Assembly: GCF_014268585.2 (NCBI RefSeq)
Contig: NZ_CP077092.1
Coordinates: forward strand, 3,720,001-3,784,000
Source: Pseudomonas iranensis
GTDB taxonomy: Bacteria > Pseudomonadota > Gammaproteobacteria > Pseudomonadales > Pseudomonadaceae
Direction: 5' to 3'
Length of the DNA stretch: 64,000 bases
Each line of letters begins with the position of its first letter. The first letter of the stretch is position 1. Position numbers and translations under genes: made by a program. Positions 26,905 through 35,385 of this stretch are shown piece by piece. The notes below the pieces were generated by a model. The model worked only from the letters and a program-made list of their open reading frames with translations, had not been told where the DNA came from and made no database searches.

Positions 26905-28005
26905 TTATTTATCGGACTTGATACTGGTCCACACCCGCGTGCGCACCCGCTCCATTTTCTGCGGCAACGGCTGCACCACATACAGGGTTTTCAGCGCTTC
27001 GCTGGTCGGGGTCAAGTTGGGGTTGTCGGTGATGTCCTTGTTGACCAGCGGCATCGAGTCCTTGTTGGCGTTCGGGTAGCCGAGGAAATCACTGATCGGC
27101 GCGATCACTTTCGGGTCGAGCAAGTGGTTGAGGAATTCGTGGGCCTCGGCGACGTTCTTCGCGCTCTTCGGAATGGCGAAGGTGTCGAACCAGATCGGCG
27201 CGCCCTCCTTCGGCAAACGCCAGTCGACCACCACACCGTTGCCTGCTTCTTTGGCGCGATTGCCGAACTGGTAGAAGCTGCCGGAATAACCGATCGCCAC
27301 ACAGATGTCGCCGTTGGCGATGTCGGTCATGTACTTGGCCGAGTTGAAGTACGTCACGTACGGCCTAATCTTCATCATCAAGGCCTTGGCCTTTTCATAA
27401 TCCGCCGGATTCTGGCTGTTCGGATCGAGTCCGAGATAATGCAGGGCCAGCGGCAGAATTTCCGACGGCGAATCGAGCATCGCCACGCCGCAGGCCTTGA
27501 GCTTTTCCATGTTCTCGGGCTTGAACACCAGATCCCAACTGTCCACCGGCGCGTTGTCGCCCAGGGCGGCCTTGACCTTGGCCGGGTTGAAGCCGATCAG
27601 CACGGTGCCATACATGTACGGCACGCCGTACTGGTTGCCGGGGTCGTTGGCGTCGAGCAACTTGAGCAACGCCGGATCCTGGTGCTGCCAGTTCGGCAAT
27701 TTCGACTTGTCGAGTTTCTGGAACACGCCGGCCTTGATCTGGGTTTCGATGAACTGGTTGGACGGCACCACCAGGTCGTAACCGGAGTTGCCGGTGAGCA
27801 GTTTGGCTTCCAGGGATTCGTTGGTGTCAAAGGTGTCCCAGGTCACTTTGATCTTGCTTTGCTCGGCGAAGTCCTTGGGCACTGACGGCAGGATGTAATC
27901 CGCCCAGTTGTACACCCGCAGTTCGCGCTGCTCGGCCTGGACGGCGCTGGCCAGCAGCGTCAGGCCACACACGGTGGCGCCCAGAATGCGTTTGATCGTG
28001 ACCAT
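26905..28005 (-). CDS. orphan polyamine-type periplasmic binding protein (PotF/SpuD-like)
   Basis: 366 residues from the ATG at 28005. Signal peptide LGATVCGLTLLASAVQA ends near residue 25. The mature start RELRVYNWADYI, SGYDLVVPSNQFIETQIKAG near 80, PVDSWDLVFKPENMEKLKAC near 155 and ANGDICVAIGYSGSFYQ near 235 match SpuD/PotF-type putrescine/spermidine binding proteins. No permease or ATPase gene adjoins it, and a terminator at 28204-28236 separates it from the permease upstream. It may share a transporter encoded elsewhere, or act as a sensor input. Confidence 0.9.
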   Translation of the reverse strand: MVTIKRILGATVCGLTLLASAVQAEQRELRVYNWADYILPSVPKDFAEQSKIKVTWDTFDTNESLEAKLLTGNSGYDLVVPSNQFIETQIKAGVFQKLDKSKLPNWQHQDPALLKLLDANDPGNQYGVPYMYGTVLIGFNPAKVKAALGDNAPVDSWDLVFKPENMEKLKACGVAMLDSPSEILPLALHYLGLDPNSQNPADYEKAKALMMKIRPYVTYFNSAKYMTDIANGDICVAIGYSGSFYQFGNRAKEAGNGVVVDWRLPKEGAPIWFDTFAIPKSAKNVAEAHEFLNHLLDPKVIAPISDFLGYPNANKDSMPLVNKDITDNPNLTPTSEALKTLYVVQPLPQKMERVRTRVWTSIKSDK

Positions 28006-28203
28006 GGTTGTTTCCCCGAATGCGACGTGAGATCGATGGTTCTTATGTTCTGTACACGGCAGTGGCTGTAACGATAGCCAAGGGCAAAAAAGGTCGAGCC
28101 TGTTGTTATGGTTTCGATTCTTGCTGACAGCGTAGCGCGATGACAGTAGGCGGCAGGCCAAAAGGGGATCGATATGGCCAATTTGCTTGACCGCTGAAAT
28201 GCG

Positions 28204-28236
28204 CAAACAAAAATGCCCGGCGCTGGGCCGGGCATT
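28204..28236 (-). terminator. Rho-independent terminator of the NCS1 permease gene
   Basis: Read on the minus strand, AATGCCCGGC - 5 bases - GCCGGGCATT (28212-28236) is followed by TTTTTGTTTG. It lies 19 bases after the permease stop. Confidence 0.88.
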
Positions 28237-28254
28237 GCTGTGTTGCCGTTGGGA

Positions 28255-29667
28255 TCAGTCGGTATAGCCGAGTCTGGCCGCCCTGCTCTGCTGCGCCTGA
28301 CCGCGAGTTGCCAGGCAGTAATACAACGGCACGGTGACCACCAGGCCAACCAGCCACGACAGGTCGGCACCTTCCACCAGATTGGCGTACGGCCCGACAT
28401 ACAGCGAGGTGTTGGCAAACGGCAGCTGCACGATGATGCCGATGAAGTAGGCAATGATCGCGTGCAGGTTGAAGCGCCCGTAAATGCCGCCGTCAGCGCG
28501 GAAGATCGAGGCAATGTCGTAGTTGCCGCGCTTGATCAGGTAGAAGTCGATCAGGTTGATCGACGCCCACGGCACCAGCACCAGCAACAGCGCCAGAATC
28601 AGTCCGATGAATTCGGAAATGAAATCCGCCGAAGCACCGAGAGCGACCACGCAGCATCCGGCCAGAATCACGCTCGACAGCCCCACGCGCACCTTGATGC
28701 TCGGCGTCCACTGGCTGGCGAAGGTCTGGATCGAGGTGATGATCGACAGCACCGCGCCATACAGATTGAGCGCGTTGTGGCTGATGATGTTGAGCAGAAA
28801 CAGCACCATCAGAATCGGCCCCAGCCAGCCGGTGGACTGCTTGACCGCTGCCATCGCTTCAGTGCCTTCCGGCGTCGCCAGCACCGCCACCGCGCCAAAG
28901 CTGAACGACAGAATCGTGCCCAGCGTTGCGCCCAGATACGTCGCCCAAAACGGTTTGGCAATGCCGATGTCCGCCGGCAGATAACGCGAATAGTCGGAGA
29001 CGTACGGCGAGAAGCTGATCTGCCAGATGATCCCCAGCGACACCGTCGCCAGCCAGCCGGAGAGATTGAAACTGCCGCGCGTCAGGAAGTCCGCCGGCAA
29101 GTCATGGGCGAAGATGTAGATGAACCCGGCCAGCAACGCGCCACCCATCACCCAAGTGCCGATGCGGTTGAGCGTATGGATGAAGTTGTAGCCGATCACA
29201 CCGATCGCCGTGGCGGCCAGGGCGCCGATCAAAATGCTCAGCGGCGCTGGCACTGACGGCGCAATGCCGACGATGGATTTGCCCGCGAGCACGATGTTGG
29301 AAATGAAGAAACCGATGTAGATGAGCGCCGCGAAAAACACGATCAGCAGCGCGCCATAGCGGCCGTACTGACCGCGACTCTGGACCATTTGCGGAATGCC
29401 CATGCGTGGGCCCTGGGCCGAGGCCAGCGCAATCACCACGCCGCCGATCATGTGCCCCAGCGCAATCGCCAGCAGCCCCCAGAACAGATTCAGATGGAAC
29501 ACCTGGACCACCATGGCGCCGGTGACGATGGGCAGTGGCGCAATGTTGGTGCTGAACCAAAGAGTGAACAGATCGCGGGCCTTCCCGTGGCGTTCCGCGA
29601 GTGGGACGTAATCGACCGTATGATTCTCGATCAACGGATCTTGCCGGGACATCTGGGACATATGCAT
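28255..29667 (-). CDS. NCS1-family permease (purine/cytosine permease type)
   Basis: 470 residues with about twelve membrane helices. Family signatures: N-terminal DPLIENHTVDYVPLAERHG, LWFSTNIAPLPIVTGAM near 35, GYNFIHTLNRIGTWVMGG near 160 and SFSPYVSDYSRYLP near 220. NCS1 proteins take up nucleobases, allantoin, hydantoins, pyridoxine or thiamin-like molecules with H+ or Na+. Its promoter is nearly identical to that of the ABC importer and contains the shared operator, so it probably brings in the same or a related nitrogen heterocycle (inference). Start at 29667 or two codons later. Confidence 0.92.
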   Translation of the reverse strand: MHMSQMSRQDPLIENHTVDYVPLAERHGKARDLFTLWFSTNIAPLPIVTGAMVVQVFHLNLFWGLLAIALGHMIGGVVIALASAQGPRMGIPQMVQSRGQYGRYGALLIVFFAALIYIGFFISNIVLAGKSIVGIAPSVPAPLSILIGALAATAIGVIGYNFIHTLNRIGTWVMGGALLAGFIYIFAHDLPADFLTRGSFNLSGWLATVSLGIIWQISFSPYVSDYSRYLPADIGIAKPFWATYLGATLGTILSFSFGAVAVLATPEGTEAMAAVKQSTGWLGPILMVLFLLNIISHNALNLYGAVLSIITSIQTFASQWTPSIKVRVGLSSVILAGCCVVALGASADFISEFIGLILALLLVLVPWASINLIDFYLIKRGNYDIASIFRADGGIYGRFNLHAIIAYFIGIIVQLPFANTSLYVGPYANLVEGADLSWLVGLVVTVPLYYCLATRGQAQQSRAARLGYTD

Positions 29668-29745
29668 GAACTCGAGTTTGTCTGTTTTTATCTTTGTATG
29701 AAGCCAAACCGGGAGGACTCTTGGGTCGCCCCTCAGATGCAGACC

Positions 29746-29773
29746 ATATTATGGTATTCCAAACTTTGCACAA
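29746..29773 (-). promoter_or_regulatory. promoter of the NCS1 permease gene with GntR-type operator
   Basis: Minus strand: -35 TTGTGC (complement of 29768-29773), 16-base spacer, -10 TAATAT (complement of 29746-29751). Operator ATTATGGTATTCCAA at 29748-29762. From the -35 to past the -10 it matches the promoter at 6267-6294 at all but two bases. Confidence 0.78.
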
Positions 29774-29907
29774 GCCTGATCCGCTGATTCTGTCGCTGTC
29801 TGATCCGCTATCCTCGCTGATCCCACCCCTGACCGGCTAGCTGAAAGCCCCGTAAACACTGAGTTTCCGACGAAAGTGGCACGTTTATCGGTTCACCAGA
29901 AAAGCTC

Positions 29908-29935
29908 TTGCAAGATATGTATTACGGTATACCAT
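29908..29935 (+). promoter_or_regulatory. promoter of the second flavin reductase gene with GntR-type operator
   Basis: -35 TTGCAA (29908-29913), 16-base spacer, weak -10 TACCAT (29930-29935). Operator ATTACGGTATACCAT at 29921-29935 (two changes from the consensus), 50 bases before the start at 29985. Confidence 0.65.
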
Positions 29936-29984
29936 CAGACCTACTAACCATAAAAACCGCGTCACACCACCCGAGGACCACCCA

Positions 29985-30470
29985 ATGATCGATGCTGCCA
30001 TTTACAAACAAGTCATGGGCTCGTTCCCGTCCGGCGTCACCGTTATCACCACGCTGGACGACGACGGGCAGATCGTCGGCCTGACCGCCAGCGCGTTCAG
30101 CTCGCTGTCGATGGACCCGGCGCTGGTGCTGTTCTGCCCCAACTACAGCTCCGACTCCTATCCCGTGCTCATCAAGAACAAACGCTTTGCGATTCACCTG
30201 TTGTCCAGCGTGCAGCAAAGCGAGGCCTATGCCTTCGCGCGCAAAGGCAAGGACAAGGCGCAGGGCATCGAGTGGACGTTGAGCGAACTGGGCAACCCGA
30301 TCCTCGCCAATGCCACGGCGGTGATCGAGTGCGAGTTGTGGCGTGAATACGAAGGTGGCGACCACGCGATCATGGTCGGCGCGGTGAAGAACCTGATCGT
30401 TCCCGAGCAGGTCGCCGGACCGCTGGTGTATTGCCACGGCAAGATGGGTGCGTTGCCGGTTGTGGCGTGA
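29985..30470 (+). CDS. flavin reductase (HpaC/RutF-like), copy 2
   Basis: 161 residues, colinear and mostly identical with the protein encoded at 1972-2457 (FPSGVTVITT, DPALVLFCPNY, GDHAIMVGAVKNLIVPEQ). It should supply reduced flavin to a monooxygenase. A well-placed GAGGACC/ACCC leader and its own regulon promoter precede it. Having two near-identical reductases under one operator, one in each arm of the regulon, suggests duplication together with the control sites. The likely client is the luciferase-like monooxygenase 2.2 kb downstream. Confidence 0.93.
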   Translation: MIDAAIYKQVMGSFPSGVTVITTLDDDGQIVGLTASAFSSLSMDPALVLFCPNYSSDSYPVLIKNKRFAIHLLSSVQQSEAYAFARKGKDKAQGIEWTLSELGNPILANATAVIECELWREYEGGDHAIMVGAVKNLIVPEQVAGPLVYCHGKMGALPVVA

Positions 30471-30494
30471 TTTCACCAGATCTCGGATATCCCA

Positions 30495-30522
30495 TGTGGG
30501 AGCGAGCCTGCTCGCTCCCACA
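30495..30522. terminator. perfect REP hairpin between convergent genes
   Basis: TGTGGGAGCGAG and CTCGCTCCCACA are perfect complements around a CCTG loop. It lies between the stop codons of the flavin reductase and the chemoreceptor and probably acts as a bidirectional terminator. Confidence 0.75.
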
Positions 30523-30549
30523 GGTTTTGGTGTTGCCTGGGCGTCCGTC

Positions 30550-32496
30550 TCAGGTCCTAAACCGGCTCACCAACTGATTCAACGTCTGCGACAACGCCGT
30601 CAGGTTCTGCGCATCCTGCCGAGTCGAATCCGCCAGGCTCGCCACCAACTGCGCATCGCCATGAATCTGGCTGATGTGCCGATTGATGTCTTCCGCCACT
30701 TGATGCTGTTCCTCCGCCGCTGTGGCGATCTGCGTGTTCATGTCGCGGATCACGTCGACCGATTCACGAATCAATTCAAAACTCGCCCGCGCCTCGTTGA
30801 TCGACACCACGGTTTCCTGTGACACCTCGAGGCTGGCGTGCATCTGCTTGCCCATCTGGTGGGTGCGCCGCGCCAGATTGCCGAGCAGTGCGTCAATCTC
30901 ACCGGTGGAGTCGGAAGTGCGTTTGGCCAGCGCGCGAACTTCATCGGCGACCACGGCAAAGCCCCTGCCCTGTTCACCGGCGCGCGCGGCCTCAATGGCG
31001 GCGTTGAGCGCGAGCAAATTGGTCTGCTCGGCAATTGAGCGAATCGTGCCGAGAATCGACTGGATGTCGTTGCTGTCCTGCTCCAGTTGCTGCATCGACT
31101 CGGCGCTGTGGCCGATCTCCTGACTCAAGCGCCCGACGTTACTTACCGCCGCGTCGATCTGCTGCTGCCCGGTGTGTGCCTGACGCTGACCGTTGTCTGC
31201 TGAATCGGCCGCTTGGCTGCACGAGCGTGCGACCTCGTTGGAAGTGGCGACCATTTCGTGAAACGCCGTAGACACCATGTCCACCGCCTCACGCTGACGC
31301 GAAGCGACGTCGGCCATTTCTGCCGAGACTTCAGTGGCGCTGCCGGAGCTGCTGTGAATCTGCCCTGCCGCCTGGCCGATGCGTTGAATCAGCGTACGAA
31401 TCGCTTCAAGAAACTGGTTGAACCAGCCGGCCAGTTGCGCGGTTTCATCCTGCCCGCGTACTTCCAGTCGCGCAGTCAGATCGCCCTCGCCTTGAGCAAT
31501 ACCTTCGAGACCACTGGCGACACCACGAATCGGCTTGACCATCAGTCCGGCAAACCAAGCGCCGGCCATTGCAAACAACAATGCGCAAACCACAGCGATA
31601 GCGCCGATCAGCCAGGTCAAACGAGTCGCCCCGGCCATAACTTCGCTCGCCTTGACCAAGCCGACAAACCGCCAGCCCAACGCCTGCGACGGCCAGACCA
31701 ACGCCATGTAATCCTCGCCGGCCAATTGCACCTCGACCAGCCCTTTGCCTGCCTCGGCCAGTTGCTGATAACCGTCACCGAGATCGCTGAGTTTCTTGAA
31801 GTTGTGCGCCGGATCGCTCGGGTCCACCAGCACGGTGTTGTTGGCTTCCATCAGCATCAGATAACCGCTCTCGCCGAGGCGAATCTGCTTGACCAGGTCG
31901 GTCAACTGCTTGAGCGACACATCGATATTGACCACGCCAGCATTGCTGCCCAACTGGTTGTTGAAGCTGCGCACAGTGCTCACCAGCACCACGGCATCCG
32001 CCGCCCAGTAATAGGCCTCGGTGCGCAGGGTTTTGCCGGGATTGGCCATCGCGGTTTTGTACCAGGGCCGGGTGCGCGGATCGTAGTTCGCCAACTTCGC
32101 ATCGCCCGGCCAGAACAGATAACCGCCCTGCTCGGTGCCGACGGACAGATAGGTATAGGCCGGGTGCGCCTTGGCCATACCCTCGAACAGCTTGAACAGC
32201 TGTTGATCCTGCGGCCCCATCGGCACTTGCGCGGCGTCGCTGCTCAGGTAGCGTTTGAGGCTGGTGTCGATGCTCTGCAGTTGCGGATGCTCGGCCAGGT
32301 AAGCAACGTTCTGGCTGATGCCCTCGAAAAACAGCTGCATCGCGTTTTCCACCTGACGCACCTCGCGCCCGGTGCTATCTGTAAAGGTGTCGCGCGCGCC
32401 CTCGCGGACATTGAGGATGATCAGCGCCGCCACCAGTAACACCGGCAGGCTGGCGATTACCGCAAACGCCAGAGTCAGTTTTTGTTTTATGTTCAT
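30550..32496 (-). CDS. methyl-accepting chemotaxis protein with dCache sensor
   Basis: 648 residues. Membrane helix 1 at about 9-29, a periplasmic double-Cache domain to about 285, helix 2 at about 293-315, HAMP ([20 protein letters not shown]), and a methyl-accepting signalling domain whose hairpin tip is [20 protein letters not shown]. The ligand pocket carries Tyr138, Arg143, Trp145 and Tyr146 in YDPRTRPWY, the pattern known in amino-acid- and amine-sensing dCache domains such as PctA. Its promoter (TTGATT - 16 - TAATAC, minus strand) contains the shared operator, so the receptor probably directs cells to the substrate or an amine/amino-acid-like relative of it (inference). Confidence 0.95.
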   Translation of the reverse strand: MNIKQKLTLAFAVIASLPVLLVAALIILNVREGARDTFTDSTGREVRQVENAMQLFFEGISQNVAYLAEHPQLQSIDTSLKRYLSSDAAQVPMGPQDQQLFKLFEGMAKAHPAYTYLSVGTEQGGYLFWPGDAKLANYDPRTRPWYKTAMANPGKTLRTEAYYWAADAVVLVSTVRSFNNQLGSNAGVVNIDVSLKQLTDLVKQIRLGESGYLMLMEANNTVLVDPSDPAHNFKKLSDLGDGYQQLAEAGKGLVEVQLAGEDYMALVWPSQALGWRFVGLVKASEVMAGATRLTWLIGAIAVVCALLFAMAGAWFAGLMVKPIRGVASGLEGIAQGEGDLTARLEVRGQDETAQLAGWFNQFLEAIRTLIQRIGQAAGQIHSSSGSATEVSAEMADVASRQREAVDMVSTAFHEMVATSNEVARSCSQAADSADNGQRQAHTGQQQIDAAVSNVGRLSQEIGHSAESMQQLEQDSNDIQSILGTIRSIAEQTNLLALNAAIEAARAGEQGRGFAVVADEVRALAKRTSDSTGEIDALLGNLARRTHQMGKQMHASLEVSQETVVSINEARASFELIRESVDVIRDMNTQIATAAEEQHQVAEDINRHISQIHGDAQLVASLADSTRQDAQNLTALSQTLNQLVSRFRT

Positions 32497-32550
32497 TGCT
32501 TGCGCCTTCCTTGTTCGAAGTGTCGGTCAGAAATATTTTGCGGATATTCC

Positions 32551-32578
32551 GTATTATGGTATACCAATATTAAATCAA
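32551..32578 (-). promoter_or_regulatory. chemoreceptor promoter with GntR-type operator, also facing the monooxygenase gene
   Basis: Minus strand: -35 TTGATT (complement of 32573-32578), 16-base spacer, -10 TAATAC (complement of 32551-32556). Operator ATTATGGTATACCAA at 32553-32567, identical to 4888-4902. On the plus strand it lies 133 bases before the monooxygenase start, where ATTCCG/TATTAA is a weak promoter, so both genes can be controlled. Confidence 0.75.
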
Positions 32579-32699
32579 CCGAACAGCCGTCCTCGAAGGC
32601 GTGCTTGAATGGTGAGAAGACTCGCGAGCGCACAGCGCTCACGTCAGTTCGACAGGCCCGCATACGACCGGCCAATTACAAAAGACTCGAGGTAGCGTC

Positions 32700-33743
32700 A
32701 TGAAATTTTCCCTGTTCGTACACATGGAACGCTGGGACGAAAGCGTCAGCCACCGCCAACTGTTCGAAGACCTGACCGAACTGACGCTGATGGCCGAGGC
32801 TGGCGGTTTCAGCACCGTGTGGATCGGCGAACACCACGCCATGGAATACACCATCTCCCCAAGCCCGATGCCGCTGCTGGCCTACCTCGCAGCAAAAACC
32901 ACGACCATCCACCTCGGCGCCGGCACCATCATCGCGCCGTTCTGGCACCCGCTACGCGTCGCCGGCGAATGCGCCCTGCTCGACGTGATCAGCAACGGCC
33001 GCATGGAAGTCGGTCTCGCCCGTGGCGCCTATCAGGTTGAATTCGACCGCATGGCCGGCGGCATGCCCGCCTCCAGCGGCGGCCAGGCCCTGCGCGAAAT
33101 GGTCCCGGTGGTCCGCGCCCTGTGGCAAGGCGACTACGCCCACGACGGCGACATCTGGAAATTCCCCACCTCCACCAGCGTGCCGAAGCCGATCCAGAAG
33201 CCCAACCCACCCATGTGGATCGCCGCCCGCGACCCCGACTCGCACAACTTCGCCGTGGCCAACGGCTGCAACGTCATGGTCACGCCATTGATGAAAGGCG
33301 ACGAAGAAGTCCTTGACCTGAAGAACAAATTCCAGACCGCACTGGACAACAACCCAGACGTACCGCGCCCACAATTGATGGTGCTGCGTCACACCCACGT
33401 GCACACCGCTGATAACCCGGACGGCTGGAAGGTCGGCGCGAAAGCCATCTCACGTTTCTATCGCACGTTCGATGCGTGGTTTGGCAACAAGCAAACACCA
33501 GTCAATGGCTTCCTCGCGCCGAGTCCGGAAGAGAAGTTTGCCGGACGTCCGGAGTTTGAACTGGAGAGTCTGCACAAGACCGCGATGATCGGCACGCCGG
33601 AAGAGATCATTCCGCGGATCAAGTACTACCAGGAACTGGGGGTGGATGAGTTCAGCTTCTGGTGTGACAACAGCCTACCGCATGAGGAGAAGAAGAAGTC
33701 GCTGGAGTTGTTTATCAAGCATGTGGTGTCGGCGTTTCGTTGA
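32700..33743 (+). CDS. luciferase-like flavin-dependent monooxygenase (LLM class)
   Basis: 347 residues, a TIM-barrel of the bacterial luciferase family: FSTVWIGEHHAMEYT near residue 39, LGAGTIIAPFWHPLRVA near 76 and GRMEVGLARGAYQVEF near 100 are family motifs around the flavin and active site. Such enzymes use reduced FMN from a separate reductase and O2 to hydroxylate or cleave small substrates (RutA, alkanal or nitrilotriacetate monooxygenases are relatives). GAGGT precedes the ATG. The two flavin reductases and the RibB-type gene under the same operator make a two-component monooxygenase system likely. A decayed copy of its 3' part lies at 38345-38465. Confidence 0.93.
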   Translation: MKFSLFVHMERWDESVSHRQLFEDLTELTLMAEAGGFSTVWIGEHHAMEYTISPSPMPLLAYLAAKTTTIHLGAGTIIAPFWHPLRVAGECALLDVISNGRMEVGLARGAYQVEFDRMAGGMPASSGGQALREMVPVVRALWQGDYAHDGDIWKFPTSTSVPKPIQKPNPPMWIAARDPDSHNFAVANGCNVMVTPLMKGDEEVLDLKNKFQTALDNNPDVPRPQLMVLRHTHVHTADNPDGWKVGAKAISRFYRTFDAWFGNKQTPVNGFLAPSPEEKFAGRPEFELESLHKTAMIGTPEEIIPRIKYYQELGVDEFSFWCDNSLPHEEKKKSLELFIKHVVSAFR

Positions 33744-33770
33744 GTCACTGCTGAGTGCGTTGCCCAAATA

Positions 33771-33797
33771 AAAAGCCCCGAGCAATTCGGGGCTTTT
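33771..33797 (+). terminator. Rho-independent terminator after the monooxygenase gene
   Basis: AAAAGCCCCGA - GCAAT - TCGGGGCTTTT, 28 bases after the stop; A-rich and T-rich flanks make it work on either strand. The 160 bases after it show no gene. Confidence 0.92.
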
Positions 33798-33959
33798 CAG
33801 TTCTGCATGCAAATAATCTTCTGGGATATTCCCACCACCAAACCAGGACTCAAAAAATCTGTCTTGTCAGAGCCACTTCTATATCTGGTCGACATCAACT
33901 CCTACTGCTGTTGCTCATAGTACACGGCCGAAAATTTGGCCTTCATCGTCAGAGTCAAT

Positions 33960-34187
33960 TTATATCCAGCAATAATCAGGCGTAATCTCACGAGCTATCC
34001 CAGCTGACACAAGAATATTTCTAACCCGAAGGATCGACTGCGCGTGACCGCTAAATACCAGAGTAGAGCTTTTTTGGAGCATATTTCTCGACATTAAAAA
34101 ATTGTGACCTGTCACTTCGGAAACCGCCCTTATCGGTGCTTGATTTCGAAAGTCGCCGCGACAGCGAATTTCATACAAGATCCGCAA
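33960..34187 (-). CDS. short unknown protein following an immunity gene
   Basis: 75 residues from a TTG at 34187, three bases after the stop of the 34191-34829 gene. The sequence (LYEIRCRGDFRNQAP, GHAQSILRVRNILVSAGIA) has no membrane helix or recognisable domain. Base composition is like the neighbouring cassette genes. It could be a second immunity or a remnant of a toxin tail; the alternative start makes it uncertain. Confidence 0.4.
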   Translation of the reverse strand: MRILYEIRCRGDFRNQAPIRAVSEVTGHNFLMSRNMLQKSSTLVFSGHAQSILRVRNILVSAGIAREITPDYCWI

Positions 34188-34190
34188 CGG

Positions 34191-34829
34191 TCAAGCACCG
34201 TGCTTCGGTTTAAAATCATCGATGGTTTTGTTTTTTTGCTTCAGTAAAGACTCTACAAATTCGATATCAAAATGCAGTAAAAACACAATAGCATCGTAAA
34301 TTTTCCAGCGATGAATTTCAAAACTATCGACTATCGAAAGAAGATGGTCTTTTATAAGAGGTAGATATTCTTGATATCTTTCTCTCTTTGCAAAATCAAG
34401 CGCAGCAGTTATTTCAAATGGTTTACTGTTCGCCAGCAAAATCATTTTCGAGACAAGTGGAAAGACTTCAGCTCTCGCGGCCTCAGCGTGGCCTCGTTCG
34501 GCCCTATTGGCATAGTATTGAGTCAGCGCATAAAGTATATGACTATAAGTATCGTCATAACCGTGCAATCGATGGAAGTAATTCCCTTCGATGCTTTCAG
34601 GCTTTTCCATACATTTCTCGAGAGCCATGAAACCATCTCGGCATCCCCAATGGGTCAAAAGCTTCGCGGCCAGGAACCGCTCTTTATCATCCCGTGTGCG
34701 ACAAAGTAATGCCCTAACGGCGTCAACTCGCTCCTGAGGAATATCCTCTGAATCCAGGTCTCCGGCTTCGACAGCATAATCAGCATGCTCCGGGATATCG
34801 TTTAAAAGCCCGTATATGTTCGAGTCCAT
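34191..34829 (-). CDS. probable CDI immunity protein (orphan cassette, leftmost)
   Basis: 212 residues, mostly helical, acidic at the N-terminus, with repeated helix pairs (DDKERFLAAKLLTHWGCRDG, SHILYALTQYYANRAERG, LPLIKDHLLSIVDSFEIH) suggesting a HEAT-like fold found among immunity proteins. It follows directly a toxin-like tail ending at 34841, the order toxin-immunity used throughout this region. The AT-rich composition contrasts with the core genome. No enzymatic motif is visible; immunity is inferred from position and character. Confidence 0.6.
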   Translation of the reverse strand: MDSNIYGLLNDIPEHADYAVEAGDLDSEDIPQERVDAVRALLCRTRDDKERFLAAKLLTHWGCRDGFMALEKCMEKPESIEGNYFHRLHGYDDTYSHILYALTQYYANRAERGHAEAARAEVFPLVSKMILLANSKPFEITAALDFAKRERYQEYLPLIKDHLLSIVDSFEIHRWKIYDAIVFLLHFDIEFVESLLKQKNKTIDDFKPKHGA

Positions 34830-34840
34830 AGATGTTTCTT

Positions 34841-34960
34841 TTATACCTTTGTCTGGTCATCCCAAAACAAAATGAGGGACGGGTCACAACTTGCGGAACG
34901 CTTACTAAACGAGATCAGTGCCTTTCTATGTTCCGCCCTACTCAATTGCTGCGCTTAAAC
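34841..34960 (-). pseudogene. remnant of a CdiA toxin C-terminus
   Basis: An open stretch of about 40 codons ends in TAA at 34841-34843, 11 bases before the immunity start. It reads ...LSRAEHRKALISFSKR then SASCDPSLILFWDDQTKV and has no start of its own. It begins at the junction with the 3' end of the 34942-35385 gene, as expected for a displaced toxin tail. Only position and open frame support it. Confidence 0.4.
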
Positions 34961-35385
34961 CCTTCACCCGCACTGAGGCGCATGCCTGAATACGGATCAC
35001 TCACATCTGTACCAAGCTGAGCGATGGCGTCTTCGATAGCTTCTGCAACTTCAAACGAAACTTCGTCAGCTTTACGACTTAAAATAAAATCGTGCGTGCC
35101 CTGAAGCCCAAGCCCTGCGCTGACCGAAATGGCAAGCTCAACACAAGCAAGGTCGAAGCCGTCCCAGCAAGCAATCAAAAAAGTGTCGAGCTGCGTCTTC
35201 AACGGCTCCTCCAGTACGGTATAACTGTGCCATTGGCGATCACTCAACGCCCATAATGCCTGTAAACACTCGCCTCTTTTCTTGCGCTGAATGGGAATGC
35301 TATCGATGATGCTGGAAAACTCGTGGCGCAAGTCTTCGGCCGTCATAGTGTCTGGTAGCGCATCATAGTAAGAAACTGCTTTCAT
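34942..35385 (-). CDS. probable orphan CDI immunity protein
   Basis: 147 residues. Visible: SYYDALPDTMTAEDLRHEFS at the start, a central hydrophobic-helical part (TFLIACWDGFDLACVELAIS), and an acidic C-terminal half (EVAEAIEDAIAQLGTDVSDP). Soluble, acidic, AT-rich and in the same orientation as the other cassettes; I do not recognise the family. Immunity function is inferred from the neighbourhood; a toxin tail directly upstream is not clear. Confidence 0.5.
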   Translation of the reverse strand: MKAVSYYDALPDTMTAEDLRHEFSSIIDSIPIQRKKRGECLQALWALSDRQWHSYTVLEEPLKTQLDTFLIACWDGFDLACVELAISVSAGLGLQGTHDFILSRKADEVSFEVAEAIEDAIAQLGTDVSDPYSGMRLSAGEGFKRSN

